A stretch of 64,000 nucleotides of DNA from Pseudaquidulcibacter saccharophilus (GTDB taxonomy: Bacteria; Pseudomonadota; Alphaproteobacteria; Caulobacterales; Aquidulcibacteraceae): contig NZ_JAHWUS010000005.1 of the NCBI RefSeq assembly GCF_019455445.1, positions 1 through 64,000 on the forward strand, given 5' to 3'. Both the position numbers and the translations under genes were made by a program. How positions within the stretch are numbered: position 1 is the first letter of the stretch; each line of letters starts with the position of its first letter. Below are positions 38,144 through 46,195 of the stretch, one piece after another. The notes under the pieces were generated by a model, which ran no database searches, was not told the origin of the DNA, and saw nothing but the letters and a program-made list of their open reading frames with translations.

Positions 38144-39574
38144 ATGGCTGTGCTTAATCGCATGGACTGGTATGATTTAGCCAGATCCACAAACTGGACA
38201 CCGAATTACGTTACCGAAGATGAACTATTCCCGCCGGATTTGTCAGGTGGTTTTGGTTTACCACAAGAGGCATGGGAAAATTATGATGAGCCTTATAAAC
38301 AGACCTATCCCGAATATGTAAAGGTTCAGCGTGAAAAGGATGCGGGTGCATATTCTGTCAAAGCAGCGCTAGAGCGTAGCCGGATTTTCGAAAATGCCGA
38401 TCCGGGTTGGAAGTCAGTTATGAAGGCGCATTACGGTGCAATTGCCCGCGGTGAATATGCCGCCGCAAGTGCCGAAGCGCGCATGATGCGCTTTTCCAAA
38501 GCCCCAGGTATGCGCAATATGTCAACACTTGGCTGTATGGATGAAATCCGCCACGGACAGATGCAATTATATTTCCCACATGAGCACGTTTCAAAAGACC
38601 GCCAAATGGATTGGGCTTTCAAGGCTTATGACACGAATGAATGGGCAATGATTGCGGCACGTCACTTCTTTGACGATATTATGATGACGCGCGATGCGAT
38701 TTCGGTTTCGATCATGCTTACCTTTAGCTTTGAAACTGGCTTTACCAATATGCAATTTTTGGGGCTTGCCGCCGATGCCGCAGAAGCAGGGGATCACACC
38801 TTTGCCAACCTTATTTCAAGCATTCAAACCGATGAATCGCGCCATGCACAAATTGGTGGTCCGGCATTAAAAGTTCTTATTGAAAATGGGAAAAAGGAAG
38901 AGGCACAGAAGCGGGTTGATGTTGCGCTTTGGGGTGCATGGAAACTATTCTCGGTGCTTACTGGTCCGATTATGGATTATTACACCCCACTTGAGCACCG
39001 CAAACAATCATTCAAAGAATTTATGGAAGAATGGATTGTGGCACAGTTTGAACGTGCACTTACCGATATGGGGCTTGATTTGCCTTGGTATTGGGACATT
39101 TTCCTAGAAGATTTAAAAGATACGCATCATGGTATGCACCTTGGTTCTTATTATTGGCGCCCAACCGTATGGTGGAACCCTGCGGCAGGGATAACTCCAG
39201 AAGAACGTGACTGGTTAGAAGAAAAATATCCGGGTTGGAACGATACATGGGGTCAATGTTGGGACGTTTTCATCGACAATGTCGTTGATGGCAAAATGGA
39301 ACTTGCATATCCTGAAACCTTGCCAATGGTTTGCAATATGTGCCAACTTCCGATTTTGGGCGTGCCGGGTAAAAAGTGGAATGTAAAAGACTACCCGCTT
39401 GAATATAATGGTCGCCTTTATCACTTTGGTTCAGAAGTTGACCGTTGGTGCTTTGAACAAGATCCAGAGCGCTACGCCGGACACCTAAGCATTGTTGATC
39501 GTTTCCTTGCAGGGATGATACAACCAATGAACCTAGAAGGTGCGCTAAAATATATGAATATTGCACCTGGCTAA
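38144..39574 (+). CDS. tmoA: soluble diiron monooxygenase, hydroxylase alpha subunit (TmoA-like)
   Basis: 476 residues. The diiron ligands fall at Glu104, Glu134, His137, Glu197, Glu231 and His234, exactly the numbering of toluene-4-monooxygenase TmoA, with two ExxH motifs (DEIRHGQ and DESRHAQ). Active-site positions known from TmoA are also present: Ile100, Gly103, Ala107, Gln141, Phe176, Leu192, Phe196, Thr201, Phe205; residue 180 is Met rather than Ile. It inserts oxygen into aromatics or alkenes. Isoprene and alkene monooxygenases share this operon type, so substrate is not settled. Ribosome site GGAGAG. Confidence 0.92.
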   Translation: MAVLNRMDWYDLARSTNWTPNYVTEDELFPPDLSGGFGLPQEAWENYDEPYKQTYPEYVKVQREKDAGAYSVKAALERSRIFENADPGWKSVMKAHYGAIARGEYAAASAEARMMRFSKAPGMRNMSTLGCMDEIRHGQMQLYFPHEHVSKDRQMDWAFKAYDTNEWAMIAARHFFDDIMMTRDAISVSIMLTFSFETGFTNMQFLGLAADAAEAGDHTFANLISSIQTDESRHAQIGGPALKVLIENGKKEEAQKRVDVALWGAWKLFSVLTGPIMDYYTPLEHRKQSFKEFMEEWIVAQFERALTDMGLDLPWYWDIFLEDLKDTHHGMHLGSYYWRPTVWWNPAAGITPEERDWLEEKYPGWNDTWGQCWDVFIDNVVDGKMELAYPETLPMVCNMCQLPILGVPGKKWNVKDYPLEYNGRLYHFGSEVDRWCFEQDPERYAGHLSIVDRFLAGMIQPMNLEGALKYMNIAPG

Positions 39575-39585
39575 TGTGGTGATGA

Positions 39586-39673
39586 TGCCCATAATTACGC
39601 ATGGGCAGAGGTTTATCGCGCCCTAAGAGCAAACAAAAAAGCAGGTTAGTAAATTGCGGCATAAGTGCCGCAA
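39586..39673 (+). other. two tandem hairpins between tmoA and tmoB
   Basis: First hairpin: TGCCCAT (39586-39592) with ATGGGCA (39601-39607). Second: TTGCGGC (39654-39660) with GCCGCAA (39667-39673) and a 6-base loop. Neither has a U-tract. They sit in the 135-base gap after the alpha-subunit gene, an arrangement suited to mRNA processing or stabilisation that sets subunit ratios. Confidence 0.45.
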
Positions 39674-39709
39674 GCCTTCCTTTAAATTTTTCAAAAAACG
39701 AGAATTAAA

Positions 39710-39973
39710 ATGGCTTTATTTCCTTTAGGTTCAAATTTTGAGGGCGATTTTGTTTTGCAACTAATCGCAATCGACACAGAAAATACAATGGATGAAGTTG
39801 CCGCCGCTGCCGCAATTCATTCAGTTAACCGCCGCGTAAGACCGCGCCCCGACTGCATTATGCGCGTAAGAAAACAGGGCGCAACCGAGTTTTTTCCACG
39901 CGATATGAAGGTTGCGGATTCTGGGCTTATGCCAACTGAAACCATTGAAATAATATGGGAAAAAACCACGTAA
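39710..39973 (+). CDS. tmoB: monooxygenase hydroxylase gamma subunit (TmoB-like)
   Basis: 87 residues, close to the 84 of TmoB. It has a ubiquitin-like beta-grasp look: ALFPLGSNFEGDFVLQLIAIDTENTMDEVA and a C-terminal GLMPTETIEIIW. It is the small structural subunit of the (alpha-beta-gamma)2 hydroxylase. Second in the tmoABCDEF order, which is the main support for so short a protein. Confidence 0.88.
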   Translation: MALFPLGSNFEGDFVLQLIAIDTENTMDEVAAAAAIHSVNRRVRPRPDCIMRVRKQGATEFFPRDMKVADSGLMPTETIEIIWEKTT

Positions 39974-40027
39974 ATTAAAAAAGATTTGCAACAATTTGCA
40001 ACAAGTTGCCATGAATAGGAGAACAGA

Positions 40028-40363
40028 ATGGCATTCCAAAAAGTATGTACGCTAGATGATGTTTGGGAAGGCGAAATGGAGGCATTTACCGTTGATGGGC
40101 ATGAAATATTGCTGGTATGTGCCGATGGCGGCGCAGTCAAGGCGTTTCAAGGCGTATGTCCACACCAAGATATTCCATTAGTCGAAGGTAAATTCGATGG
40201 CGAAAAAGTAATTTGCCGTGCCCATTCGTGGCAATTTGATGCCTGCACAGGAAAAGGAATAAATCCCGATGATTGTGCCTTGGCCGAATATCCGGTGAAG
40301 GTAGATGGCGAAGATATCTATGTCGATACTGCAGGCGTTGTACCGCTTTTCGCACATAGCTAA
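40028..40363 (+). CDS. tmoC: Rieske [2Fe-2S] ferredoxin of the monooxygenase (TmoC-like)
   Basis: 111 residues. Rieske ligands are visible as CPHQ (about 46-48) and CRAHSWQFD (about 66-69), the Cys-x-His and Cys-x2-His pairs. It shuttles electrons from the TmoF reductase to the diiron hydroxylase. Length and place between gamma subunit and effector match TmoC. Ribosome site AGGAGAA directly upstream. Confidence 0.93.
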   Translation: MAFQKVCTLDDVWEGEMEAFTVDGHEILLVCADGGAVKAFQGVCPHQDIPLVEGKFDGEKVICRAHSWQFDACTGKGINPDDCALAEYPVKVDGEDIYVDTAGVVPLFAHS

Positions 40364-40394
40364 GCGCAAAAATATATTAAACAAGGAGAGCGAA

Positions 40395-40709
40395 ATGAAC
40401 GCAGTAAATTCAGGGCAGGCATATCATAACAATATGGTTGGGCCCGTTATGCGTTCGGGTGATTTGGCACTTGCCATCATCGAAGCGGCACGAATTGATA
40501 ATCCAGAAAAAGAAGTTTTTGTCGATGACAAGCGTGCCTATATTCGAATTCACACTGAACACGAAATGATACTAAACCGCGAAACTATCGAGGCGGAATT
40601 AGGTCGTCCATTTAAAATGAATGACCTTGAAGTCGATCTAAGTTCATTTGCGGGACAAATTGAGACCCGTAACGATTCAATCCGTTTTTATTTCAAAACC
40701 AAAGTTTAA
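40395..40709 (+). CDS. tmoD: monooxygenase effector/coupling protein (TmoD-like)
   Basis: 104 residues, against about 103 for TmoD. MmoB/DmpM-family features are NMVGPVMRSGDLALAIIEAARIDNP and the ending DSIRFYFKT. The effector binds the hydroxylase and tunes oxygen activation and regiospecificity; it has no cofactor. ATG 40395 is chosen for the AAGGAGAG ribosome site; the open frame extends 90 bases upstream into tmoC without one. Confidence 0.9.
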   Translation: MNAVNSGQAYHNNMVGPVMRSGDLALAIIEAARIDNPEKEVFVDDKRAYIRIHTEHEMILNRETIEAELGRPFKMNDLEVDLSSFAGQIETRNDSIRFYFKTKV

Positions 40710-40748
40710 AATAGCGCCACAAAGAGCCGCAAACAAAGGGAGACTTTA

Positions 40749-41735
40749 ATGTCCGAAACACAAGTTTTACAGCCACAAAAAACATGGACGCACCTTGCGG
40801 CGCGCCGTCGTCGGCCAAGTGAATATGAAATTGTAAGCGTGAATTTGCATTACAATAATCGTGATGCCAACGCGCCTTACGAATTGTCACCAAATATGTT
40901 CATGAATGAATGGTACAAAAAGAATACTTTTGGCACCGAATTAAAGCATCCCGATTGGAACGCTTTCCGCGATCCTGATGAAGTGGTTTACCGCACATAC
41001 AACCTTATGCAAGATGGGCAAGAAACCTATGTTTATAGTCTGCTCGACCAATTTAATGAGCGCGAACACGACAAAGCATTGGATGCGCGTTGGGCGGGAA
41101 CATTGGCACGCTTTTATGCACCTTTGCGCTATTTATTCCATACGCTTCAAATGGCGGGCGCATATATCGGGCAAGTTTCCCCAGCAAGTACGATTACCAA
41201 TTGCAATTATTTCCAAATGGCGGATTCGATGCGTTGGCTAAGCCATACCGCATATCGCACAAAAGAACTGTCACTAACGTTCCCTGACAAAGGTTTTGGT
41301 ACAGATGAACGCGAATATTGGGAACAAGATGCCATTTGGCAGGGTTATCGCGAATTAATGGAAAAGGCCTTAACCGTTTGGGATTGGGGCGAAGCAATGG
41401 TTGTCGTCAACCTCATTGCCAAACCTGCAATTGACGAAGTTGTTATGCGCAAATTGGGTGAAGCGGCACGTCACAATGGTGATACTCTGCTTGGGTTATT
41501 AACGGATGCCCAATTGATTGATGTTTCGCGTCATCGTCGTTGGCAGGCGGCATGGGTAAAAATGGCATTGGAAACCGAAGGCAATCTTGAACTTATCAAA
41601 AAATGGATTGCGAAATGGGAACCACTTGCTGATAAAGCAATTGATGATTACGCATCAAAATTGCCGGACGTTCCTGATGCGGCAGCCAAGGCAAAACAAG
41701 CAACGCGCGATTTCCGTGCTTCGCTTGGTTTGTAA
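40749..41735 (+). CDS. tmoE: monooxygenase hydroxylase beta subunit (TmoE-like)
   Basis: 328 residues, against 327 for TmoE. The ferritin-like beta subunit carries no iron ligands; characteristic stretches are PSEYEIVSVNLHYN near 28, RDPDEVVYRTYNLMQDGQE and the C-terminal AKQATRDFRASLGL. It forms the hydroxylase core with TmoA and TmoB. Ribosome site GGGAGA. It lies 40 bases downstream of tmoD. Confidence 0.92.
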   Translation: MSETQVLQPQKTWTHLAARRRRPSEYEIVSVNLHYNNRDANAPYELSPNMFMNEWYKKNTFGTELKHPDWNAFRDPDEVVYRTYNLMQDGQETYVYSLLDQFNEREHDKALDARWAGTLARFYAPLRYLFHTLQMAGAYIGQVSPASTITNCNYFQMADSMRWLSHTAYRTKELSLTFPDKGFGTDEREYWEQDAIWQGYRELMEKALTVWDWGEAMVVVNLIAKPAIDEVVMRKLGEAARHNGDTLLGLLTDAQLIDVSRHRRWQAAWVKMALETEGNLELIKKWIAKWEPLADKAIDDYASKLPDVPDAAAKAKQATRDFRASLGL

Positions 41736-41817
41736 TTAAACTCACAATTTGTATATAATCTTCCTGTCCGTAAGGCATTGAATATTGCGGACAGGACTTA
41801 TAGGGCATGTTAAAGAC

Positions 41818-42876
41818 ATGGGTGAAATTCTCGTTCACAAACTACAAGATGGAAGAACCATCATCGATACTGCGGCTGTAATTCACAATCTGAAAGATGG
41901 TGGTGAGTGCGTTCAAAATGACGAAGATACAATTCTTCGTGCTGCTTTACGATCTGGTATTGGATATTCATATGAATGCAATTCCGGCGGATGTGGCGGC
42001 TGCAAATTCGAACTTGTGGAAGGCGAAATTGAGAACCTTTGGGAAGATGCGCCCGGCCTAACCGCACGTGACCGTGCGCGTGGCCGGCACCTTGCCTGCC
42101 AATGTCGGGCGCGCGGCGATATAAAAATAAAAGCGACAACAAGCCCTGAATATAAGCCCATAATTCCGCCAATTCGCCAGAAAGCCCGCCTTATTGGTGT
42201 AAAAGATATTACCAAAGATATTCGCGAATTTCGCTTTAAGTCAGAGGGCAGCGCAAATTTCCTTCCTGGGCAGTTTGCCATGCTTGAACTTCCGGGGGTT
42301 GGCTCATCGCGTGCATATTCAATGTCCAACATTGGTAATGATGAAAATGAATGGCACTTCCAGATACGTTATGTCGAAAATGGGCGTGGGACATCATACC
42401 TTTTCAATACGCTTAAAATTGGTGGTGAGATTGAAATTGATGGCCCGTATGGTTTGGCATGGCTACGAGAAGATACACAACGCGATATTATTTGCATTGC
42501 CGGAGGTTCAGGCCTTGCACCAATGGTTTCAATTGCGCGTGGTGCGGCAAATTCCGGTATTTTGAAAAACCGTAAACTATATTTCTTTTATGGTGCGCGC
42601 ACCCCAGACGATGTGTGCGGTGAAGAATTATTACGTGAATTGGAAATGGGTGACGCGATAAAATATATTCCGATTGTTTCTGTCCCCGGTGTTGGTGATT
42701 GGGATGGTGAAACTGGTTTTGCCCATGACGCGGTTCGAAAACTTATCGAAGATGATTTTAAAAATTATGATTTCTATTTTGCTGGCCCAACATTAATGTT
42801 GCAGGCAATTCAGGAATTATTGATGATTGAAAAACGTGTTCCGTATAATCAGGTTCATTACGACAGGTTCTTTTAA
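41818..42876 (+). CDS. tmoF: monooxygenase NADH oxidoreductase, ferredoxin-FAD type (TmoF-like)
   Basis: 352 residues. An N-terminal plant-type [2Fe-2S] domain has Cys54, Cys59, Cys62 and Cys94 (CNSGGCGGC and HLACQC), then an FAD domain with RAYSMSN, then an NAD domain with IAGGSGLAP and FYFAGPT. It passes electrons from NADH to the Rieske protein. The domain order is that of TmoF. Start is uncertain: ATG 41818 has no strong ribosome site, and the frame also opens at TTG 41785. The gene ends 1 base before the convergent LysR gene. Confidence 0.9.
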   Translation: MGEILVHKLQDGRTIIDTAAVIHNLKDGGECVQNDEDTILRAALRSGIGYSYECNSGGCGGCKFELVEGEIENLWEDAPGLTARDRARGRHLACQCRARGDIKIKATTSPEYKPIIPPIRQKARLIGVKDITKDIREFRFKSEGSANFLPGQFAMLELPGVGSSRAYSMSNIGNDENEWHFQIRYVENGRGTSYLFNTLKIGGEIEIDGPYGLAWLREDTQRDIICIAGGSGLAPMVSIARGAANSGILKNRKLYFFYGARTPDDVCGEELLRELEMGDAIKYIPIVSVPGVGDWDGETGFAHDAVRKLIEDDFKNYDFYFAGPTLMLQAIQELLMIEKRVPYNQVHYDRFF

Positions 42877-42877
42877 T

Positions 42878-43786
42878 CTATTTTTTTGCCGCCAGCCCAA
42901 CTTCTTGACGGAAATTATCAAGTGTCCCCAAAAACACTTTTAAAATTGGGGATCTGTCATCTTTTAGATACATACAACTAATGTCAATTGTAATTGGCGG
43001 AGAGCCTTTTAACGCAACATATTTTACATCAGATGCCGCATAGCGGGTTGCTGATTCCGGCGCAAAACAAATCCCAAAACCCGATGAAACCAGCGCAATT
43101 GCGGTTGCCGCATCGCCGACAACTTGTGCAACATTGGGGTTAAGCCCGAATTGATGAAAAAGCCCGGTAATAAAATCCGCAAAATTCGGGCGTGCTGCAT
43201 CGGGGAATAAAATCACTGGCTCTGTAACCAAATCCTGAAACGTAAGGACATTACGCCTTGATAATGGGTTAGAAGTATGAAGTCCAACCACCACCCTTTC
43301 GGTCGCAACAGTTTTGGTAAGGATGTCATTATGTTGCGGTATAAGGCGGTTAAAACCAATGCTAATACGTTTTTGGCGTAATGCTTCGATTTGTTCGCTT
43401 TTATTCATGGTGTGCAGGATAATTTGCACATTAGGGAAAGCAAAACGAAATCTTTGCAACATTCGGGGTGCAACTTCAAAAATGCCAGAGCCAAATATTC
43501 CGATATCAAGGCGACCGACAATTCCTTCTGCCGCACTTTTGGCACGCGCGGTTGCATCTTCTGCTAAGGATAGGATTTTTACCGCATCGGCATACAATGA
43601 TTTACCGGCATCGGTTAATTCAACCCCTTTGGCAGTTCTTTTAAAAAGCTGCAGCCCGAGGTCTTGTTCAAGTTGTTGCATTTGACGGGTCAATGGCGGC
43701 TGCGAGATGTTCAATATCTGTGCGGCCCGCCCGATATTTCCTTCATCTGCAATTGTAACAAAATGTTTTAGTTGTTTTATTTCCAT
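42878..43786 (-). CDS. LysR-family transcriptional regulator
   Basis: 302 residues: an N-terminal winged helix (MEIKQLKHFVTIADEGNIGRA onwards, with ISQPPLTRQMQQLE as recognition helix) and a type 2 periplasmic-binding-like effector domain from about 90. It is transcribed away from eutB across 218 bases and converges on tmoF, so by the usual LysR geometry it is likelier to control eutBC than the monooxygenase operon; control of both is possible. Its wording resembles CatR/CbnR-type regulators of aromatic metabolism, which leaves the assignment open. Confidence 0.88.
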   Translation of the reverse strand: MEIKQLKHFVTIADEGNIGRAAQILNISQPPLTRQMQQLEQDLGLQLFKRTAKGVELTDAGKSLYADAVKILSLAEDATARAKSAAEGIVGRLDIGIFGSGIFEVAPRMLQRFRFAFPNVQIILHTMNKSEQIEALRQKRISIGFNRLIPQHNDILTKTVATERVVVGLHTSNPLSRRNVLTFQDLVTEPVILFPDAARPNFADFITGLFHQFGLNPNVAQVVGDAATAIALVSSGFGICFAPESATRYAASDVKYVALKGSPPITIDISCMYLKDDRSPILKVFLGTLDNFRQEVGLAAKK

Positions 43787-44004
43787 TTCCTACCCCAAAT
43801 CAAAACCTATCAGGCAATTTGGAATTAGTAAATAAACCATCGAAAAATAAACGGAATAATCGGGTATAAGCATGAAAGATTTGGATAAATTTTATTGTGC
43901 AATCTCGTGCAATAATGCCTAATAAAGTGAATTTACTAGGGCGTTTGCGCGATAATTTTTATAAATCACTTTTATTATACCAATATTTTTATTATTCTTT
44001 GGGA

Positions 44005-45393
44005 ATGGGAAAATATCGCGCGCAAATTGGCAATGAAACATATGGTTTTTCATCACTTAAACAGGTGTTGGCGTATGCGTCACCACTTCGTTCTGGTGAC
44101 CAGCTTTCGGGCGTTGCCGCACCCAATGCCGCACATAGAGTTGCCGCGCGTTATGCCTTGGCTGATATAGAATTAAAAGATTTTCTAAGCGAAGATTTTG
44201 CCCCATATGAAACCGATGAAGTTACACGGCTTATTTTTGATAGCCATGATAAAGATGCGTTTAAACCTATTTCATCCTTTACAATTGGTGAGTTTCGGGA
44301 ATGGCTGCTTGATTGGGAAACTGATGGTGCAATGATTAGTGCGGCAGCACCGGGAATTACGCCCGAAATGGCGGCGGCAGTTTCAAAAATATGTAGCAAT
44401 GGCGATTTAATTCAAATCGCATCAAAAATTCGGGTTGTTACAAAATTTCGCACAACAATTGGGCTTGCGGGGCGGCTTTCGGCACGTTTACAACCCAACC
44501 ACCCAACCGATGACCCAAAGGCAATCGCGGCGGCAACATTGGATGGTTTGTTATATGGTATTGGTGATGCGGTAATTGGAATTAATCCTGCTACCGATAA
44601 TGTTGATGCCTGTATAACGCTTTTGACCATGCTTGATGCTTTGCGTGAAAAATTCGCAATCCCAACGCAATCATGCGTATTATCCCATGTAACAACATCA
44701 ATTGAGGCTATAAATCGTGGTGCACCACTCGATTTAGTATTTCAATCAATTGCGGGAACGCAAAAGGCCAATGATGGCTTTGGGGTTTCATTATCCGTAT
44801 TGAAAGAAGCACAAGAAGCTGCACTCACACTGAAACGTGGCACAATTGGGCAAAATGTGATGTATTTTGAAACTGGACAGGGTGCAGCACTTTCATCTGA
44901 TGGGCATCACGATATGGATTTGCAAACGGTTGAGGCGCGCGCCTATGCGGTTGCCCGTGCGTTTGATCCCTTGTTGGTAAACACGGTTGTTGGTTTTATT
45001 GGCCCTGAATATCTATATGATTCAAAGGAAATTATACGCGCCGGTTTAGAAGACCACTTTTGTGGCAAGCTGCTTGGGCTGCCGATGGGGTGCGATGTCT
45101 GTTATACAAATCATGCCGAGGCGGATCAGGATGATATGGACAACCTTGGCATTCTTCTTTGTGCCGCCGGCGTTAACTTCATGATTGCGGTTCCGGGTGC
45201 GGACGACATCATGCTTCATTACCAAAGCCTTTCAAACCACGACATATTACGGATGCGGCATTTATTGGGATTACGTGCCGCACCAGAGTTTGAGGAGTGG
45301 TTGATTAAAATGCGCCTCGCCGATGAAAAGGGTAAGGTTCCACCACTACAATTCAATAATTATGCCGTAAAACAGCTATTATCAGAGGGGTGA
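44005..45393 (+). CDS. eutB: ethanolamine ammonia-lyase large subunit
   Basis: 462 residues, against about 453 in E. coli. Near-identical blocks are LRSGDQLSGVAA, KICSNGDLIQIASKI, TTIGLAGRLSARLQPN, GDAVIGINP, YFETGQGAALS, VGFIGPEYLYDSKEIIRAGLEDHF and MGCDVCYTNHAEADQ. It is the B12-dependent enzyme that splits ethanolamine to acetaldehyde and ammonia. I start at ATG 44005, where homologues begin; the frame runs 36 codons further up to a weak ATG at 43897. The stop is 2 bases before the eutC start. Confidence 0.95.
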   Translation: MGKYRAQIGNETYGFSSLKQVLAYASPLRSGDQLSGVAAPNAAHRVAARYALADIELKDFLSEDFAPYETDEVTRLIFDSHDKDAFKPISSFTIGEFREWLLDWETDGAMISAAAPGITPEMAAAVSKICSNGDLIQIASKIRVVTKFRTTIGLAGRLSARLQPNHPTDDPKAIAAATLDGLLYGIGDAVIGINPATDNVDACITLLTMLDALREKFAIPTQSCVLSHVTTSIEAINRGAPLDLVFQSIAGTQKANDGFGVSLSVLKEAQEAALTLKRGTIGQNVMYFETGQGAALSSDGHHDMDLQTVEARAYAVARAFDPLLVNTVVGFIGPEYLYDSKEIIRAGLEDHFCGKLLGLPMGCDVCYTNHAEADQDDMDNLGILLCAAGVNFMIAVPGADDIMLHYQSLSNHDILRMRHLLGLRAAPEFEEWLIKMRLADEKGKVPPLQFNNYAVKQLLSEG

Positions 45394-45395
45394 TT

Positions 45396-46148
45396 ATGGA
45401 AAAAACAGACCCCTTCACTACCCTTCGCAATAATACGCGCGCGCGGGTTGCACTTGGGCGGGTTGGTGATGCCATTCCAACCAAGGCTATGTTGGAATTG
45501 CAAATGGCGCACGCAATGGCAAAAGATGCCGTGCATGGGCGCGTTAATTTTAATGATGTTGCCAATGACTTGATTGATATAGATGCAATTGAATTAAAAA
45601 GTGCCGCCATTGATCGGGGTGTTTATCTTCGGCGACCAGATTTGGGAAGGCGTCTTTCCGAAGGCGAAGCAAACAAGCTAGAATTTGGTGAATATGACGT
45701 TGCATTTGTGATTGCCGATGGGCTTTCAGCCTTTGCAGTGCAGAAGTATTCGGCCAATGTTGTTAATGAAACTATCCCTCTTTTAAATGGGCTAAAGATT
45801 GCGCCTGTGGTTTTGGTTAATCAGGGGCGGGTGGCGATTGGTGACGAGATTGCACAAGGCCTTGGCGCAAAAATTGTAATTATTTTGATTGGTGAAAGAC
45901 CTGGGCTTTCATCGGCGGAATCACTTGGCGCCTATATTACTTATGGTGCATCGGTGGGAACACCGGATTCGGCACGCAATTGCATTTCCAACATTCATAA
46001 TCACGGCTTGTTACCAATAGATGCGGCAAAGAAAATTGCTTGGATTGTTAATGAGGCATTGAAAATCGGTCTCACAGGTATTGGCCTTAAAGAGGCATAT
46101 CCAACAAATTATATTGATAGTGATGCAGACACAATCCAAATAAAATAA
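45396..46148 (+). CDS. eutC: ethanolamine ammonia-lyase small subunit
   Basis: About 250 residues. EutC landmarks are present: TRARVALGRVGDAIPTKAMLELQMAHA, YLRRPDLGRRL, VIADGLSA, LIGERPGLSSAESLGAY and ARNCISNIH. The subunit completes the adenosylcobalamin-binding lyase. ATG 45396 follows GAGGGG at good spacing; a GTG two codons earlier is possible. A strong terminator directly follows the stop. Confidence 0.95.
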   Translation: MEKTDPFTTLRNNTRARVALGRVGDAIPTKAMLELQMAHAMAKDAVHGRVNFNDVANDLIDIDAIELKSAAIDRGVYLRRPDLGRRLSEGEANKLEFGEYDVAFVIADGLSAFAVQKYSANVVNETIPLLNGLKIAPVVLVNQGRVAIGDEIAQGLGAKIVIILIGERPGLSSAESLGAYITYGASVGTPDSARNCISNIHNHGLLPIDAAKKIAWIVNEALKIGLTGIGLKEAYPTNYIDSDADTIQIK

Positions 46149-46178
46149 ACGCCGCAATTTTCATGCGGCGTCTTTTTT
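46149..46178 (+). terminator. intrinsic terminator after eutC
   Basis: Stem ACGCCGCA (46149-46156) with TGCGGCGT (46164-46171), then CTTTTTTAT. Begins one base after the eutC stop and lies between the convergent eutC and permease genes; the U-tract is on the plus strand, so it ends the eutBC transcript. Confidence 0.85.
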
Positions 46179-46195
46179 ATGTTTTGCTTTAAAAT

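Noticed and set aside
38144-39574. Methane or ammonia monooxygenase
   Set aside because: Ligand numbering, subunit sizes and the Rieske component match four-component aromatic/alkene enzymes, not soluble methane monooxygenase, and membrane AMO/pMMO is unrelated.
40305-40394. Longer TmoD starting inside tmoC
   Set aside because: It would overlap the Rieske gene; the ATG at 40395 has a strong ribosome site and gives the family length.
41806-41880. Alternative reading frame starting at ATG 41806 upstream of tmoF
   Set aside because: It closes after about 24 codons with no recognisable protein; the TmoF frame starts 12 bases further on.
43897-44004. 36-residue N-terminal extension of EutB
   Set aside because: The extension has no counterpart in known EutB, contains a hydrophobic tyrosine-rich run, and homologues begin at the methionine at 44005.
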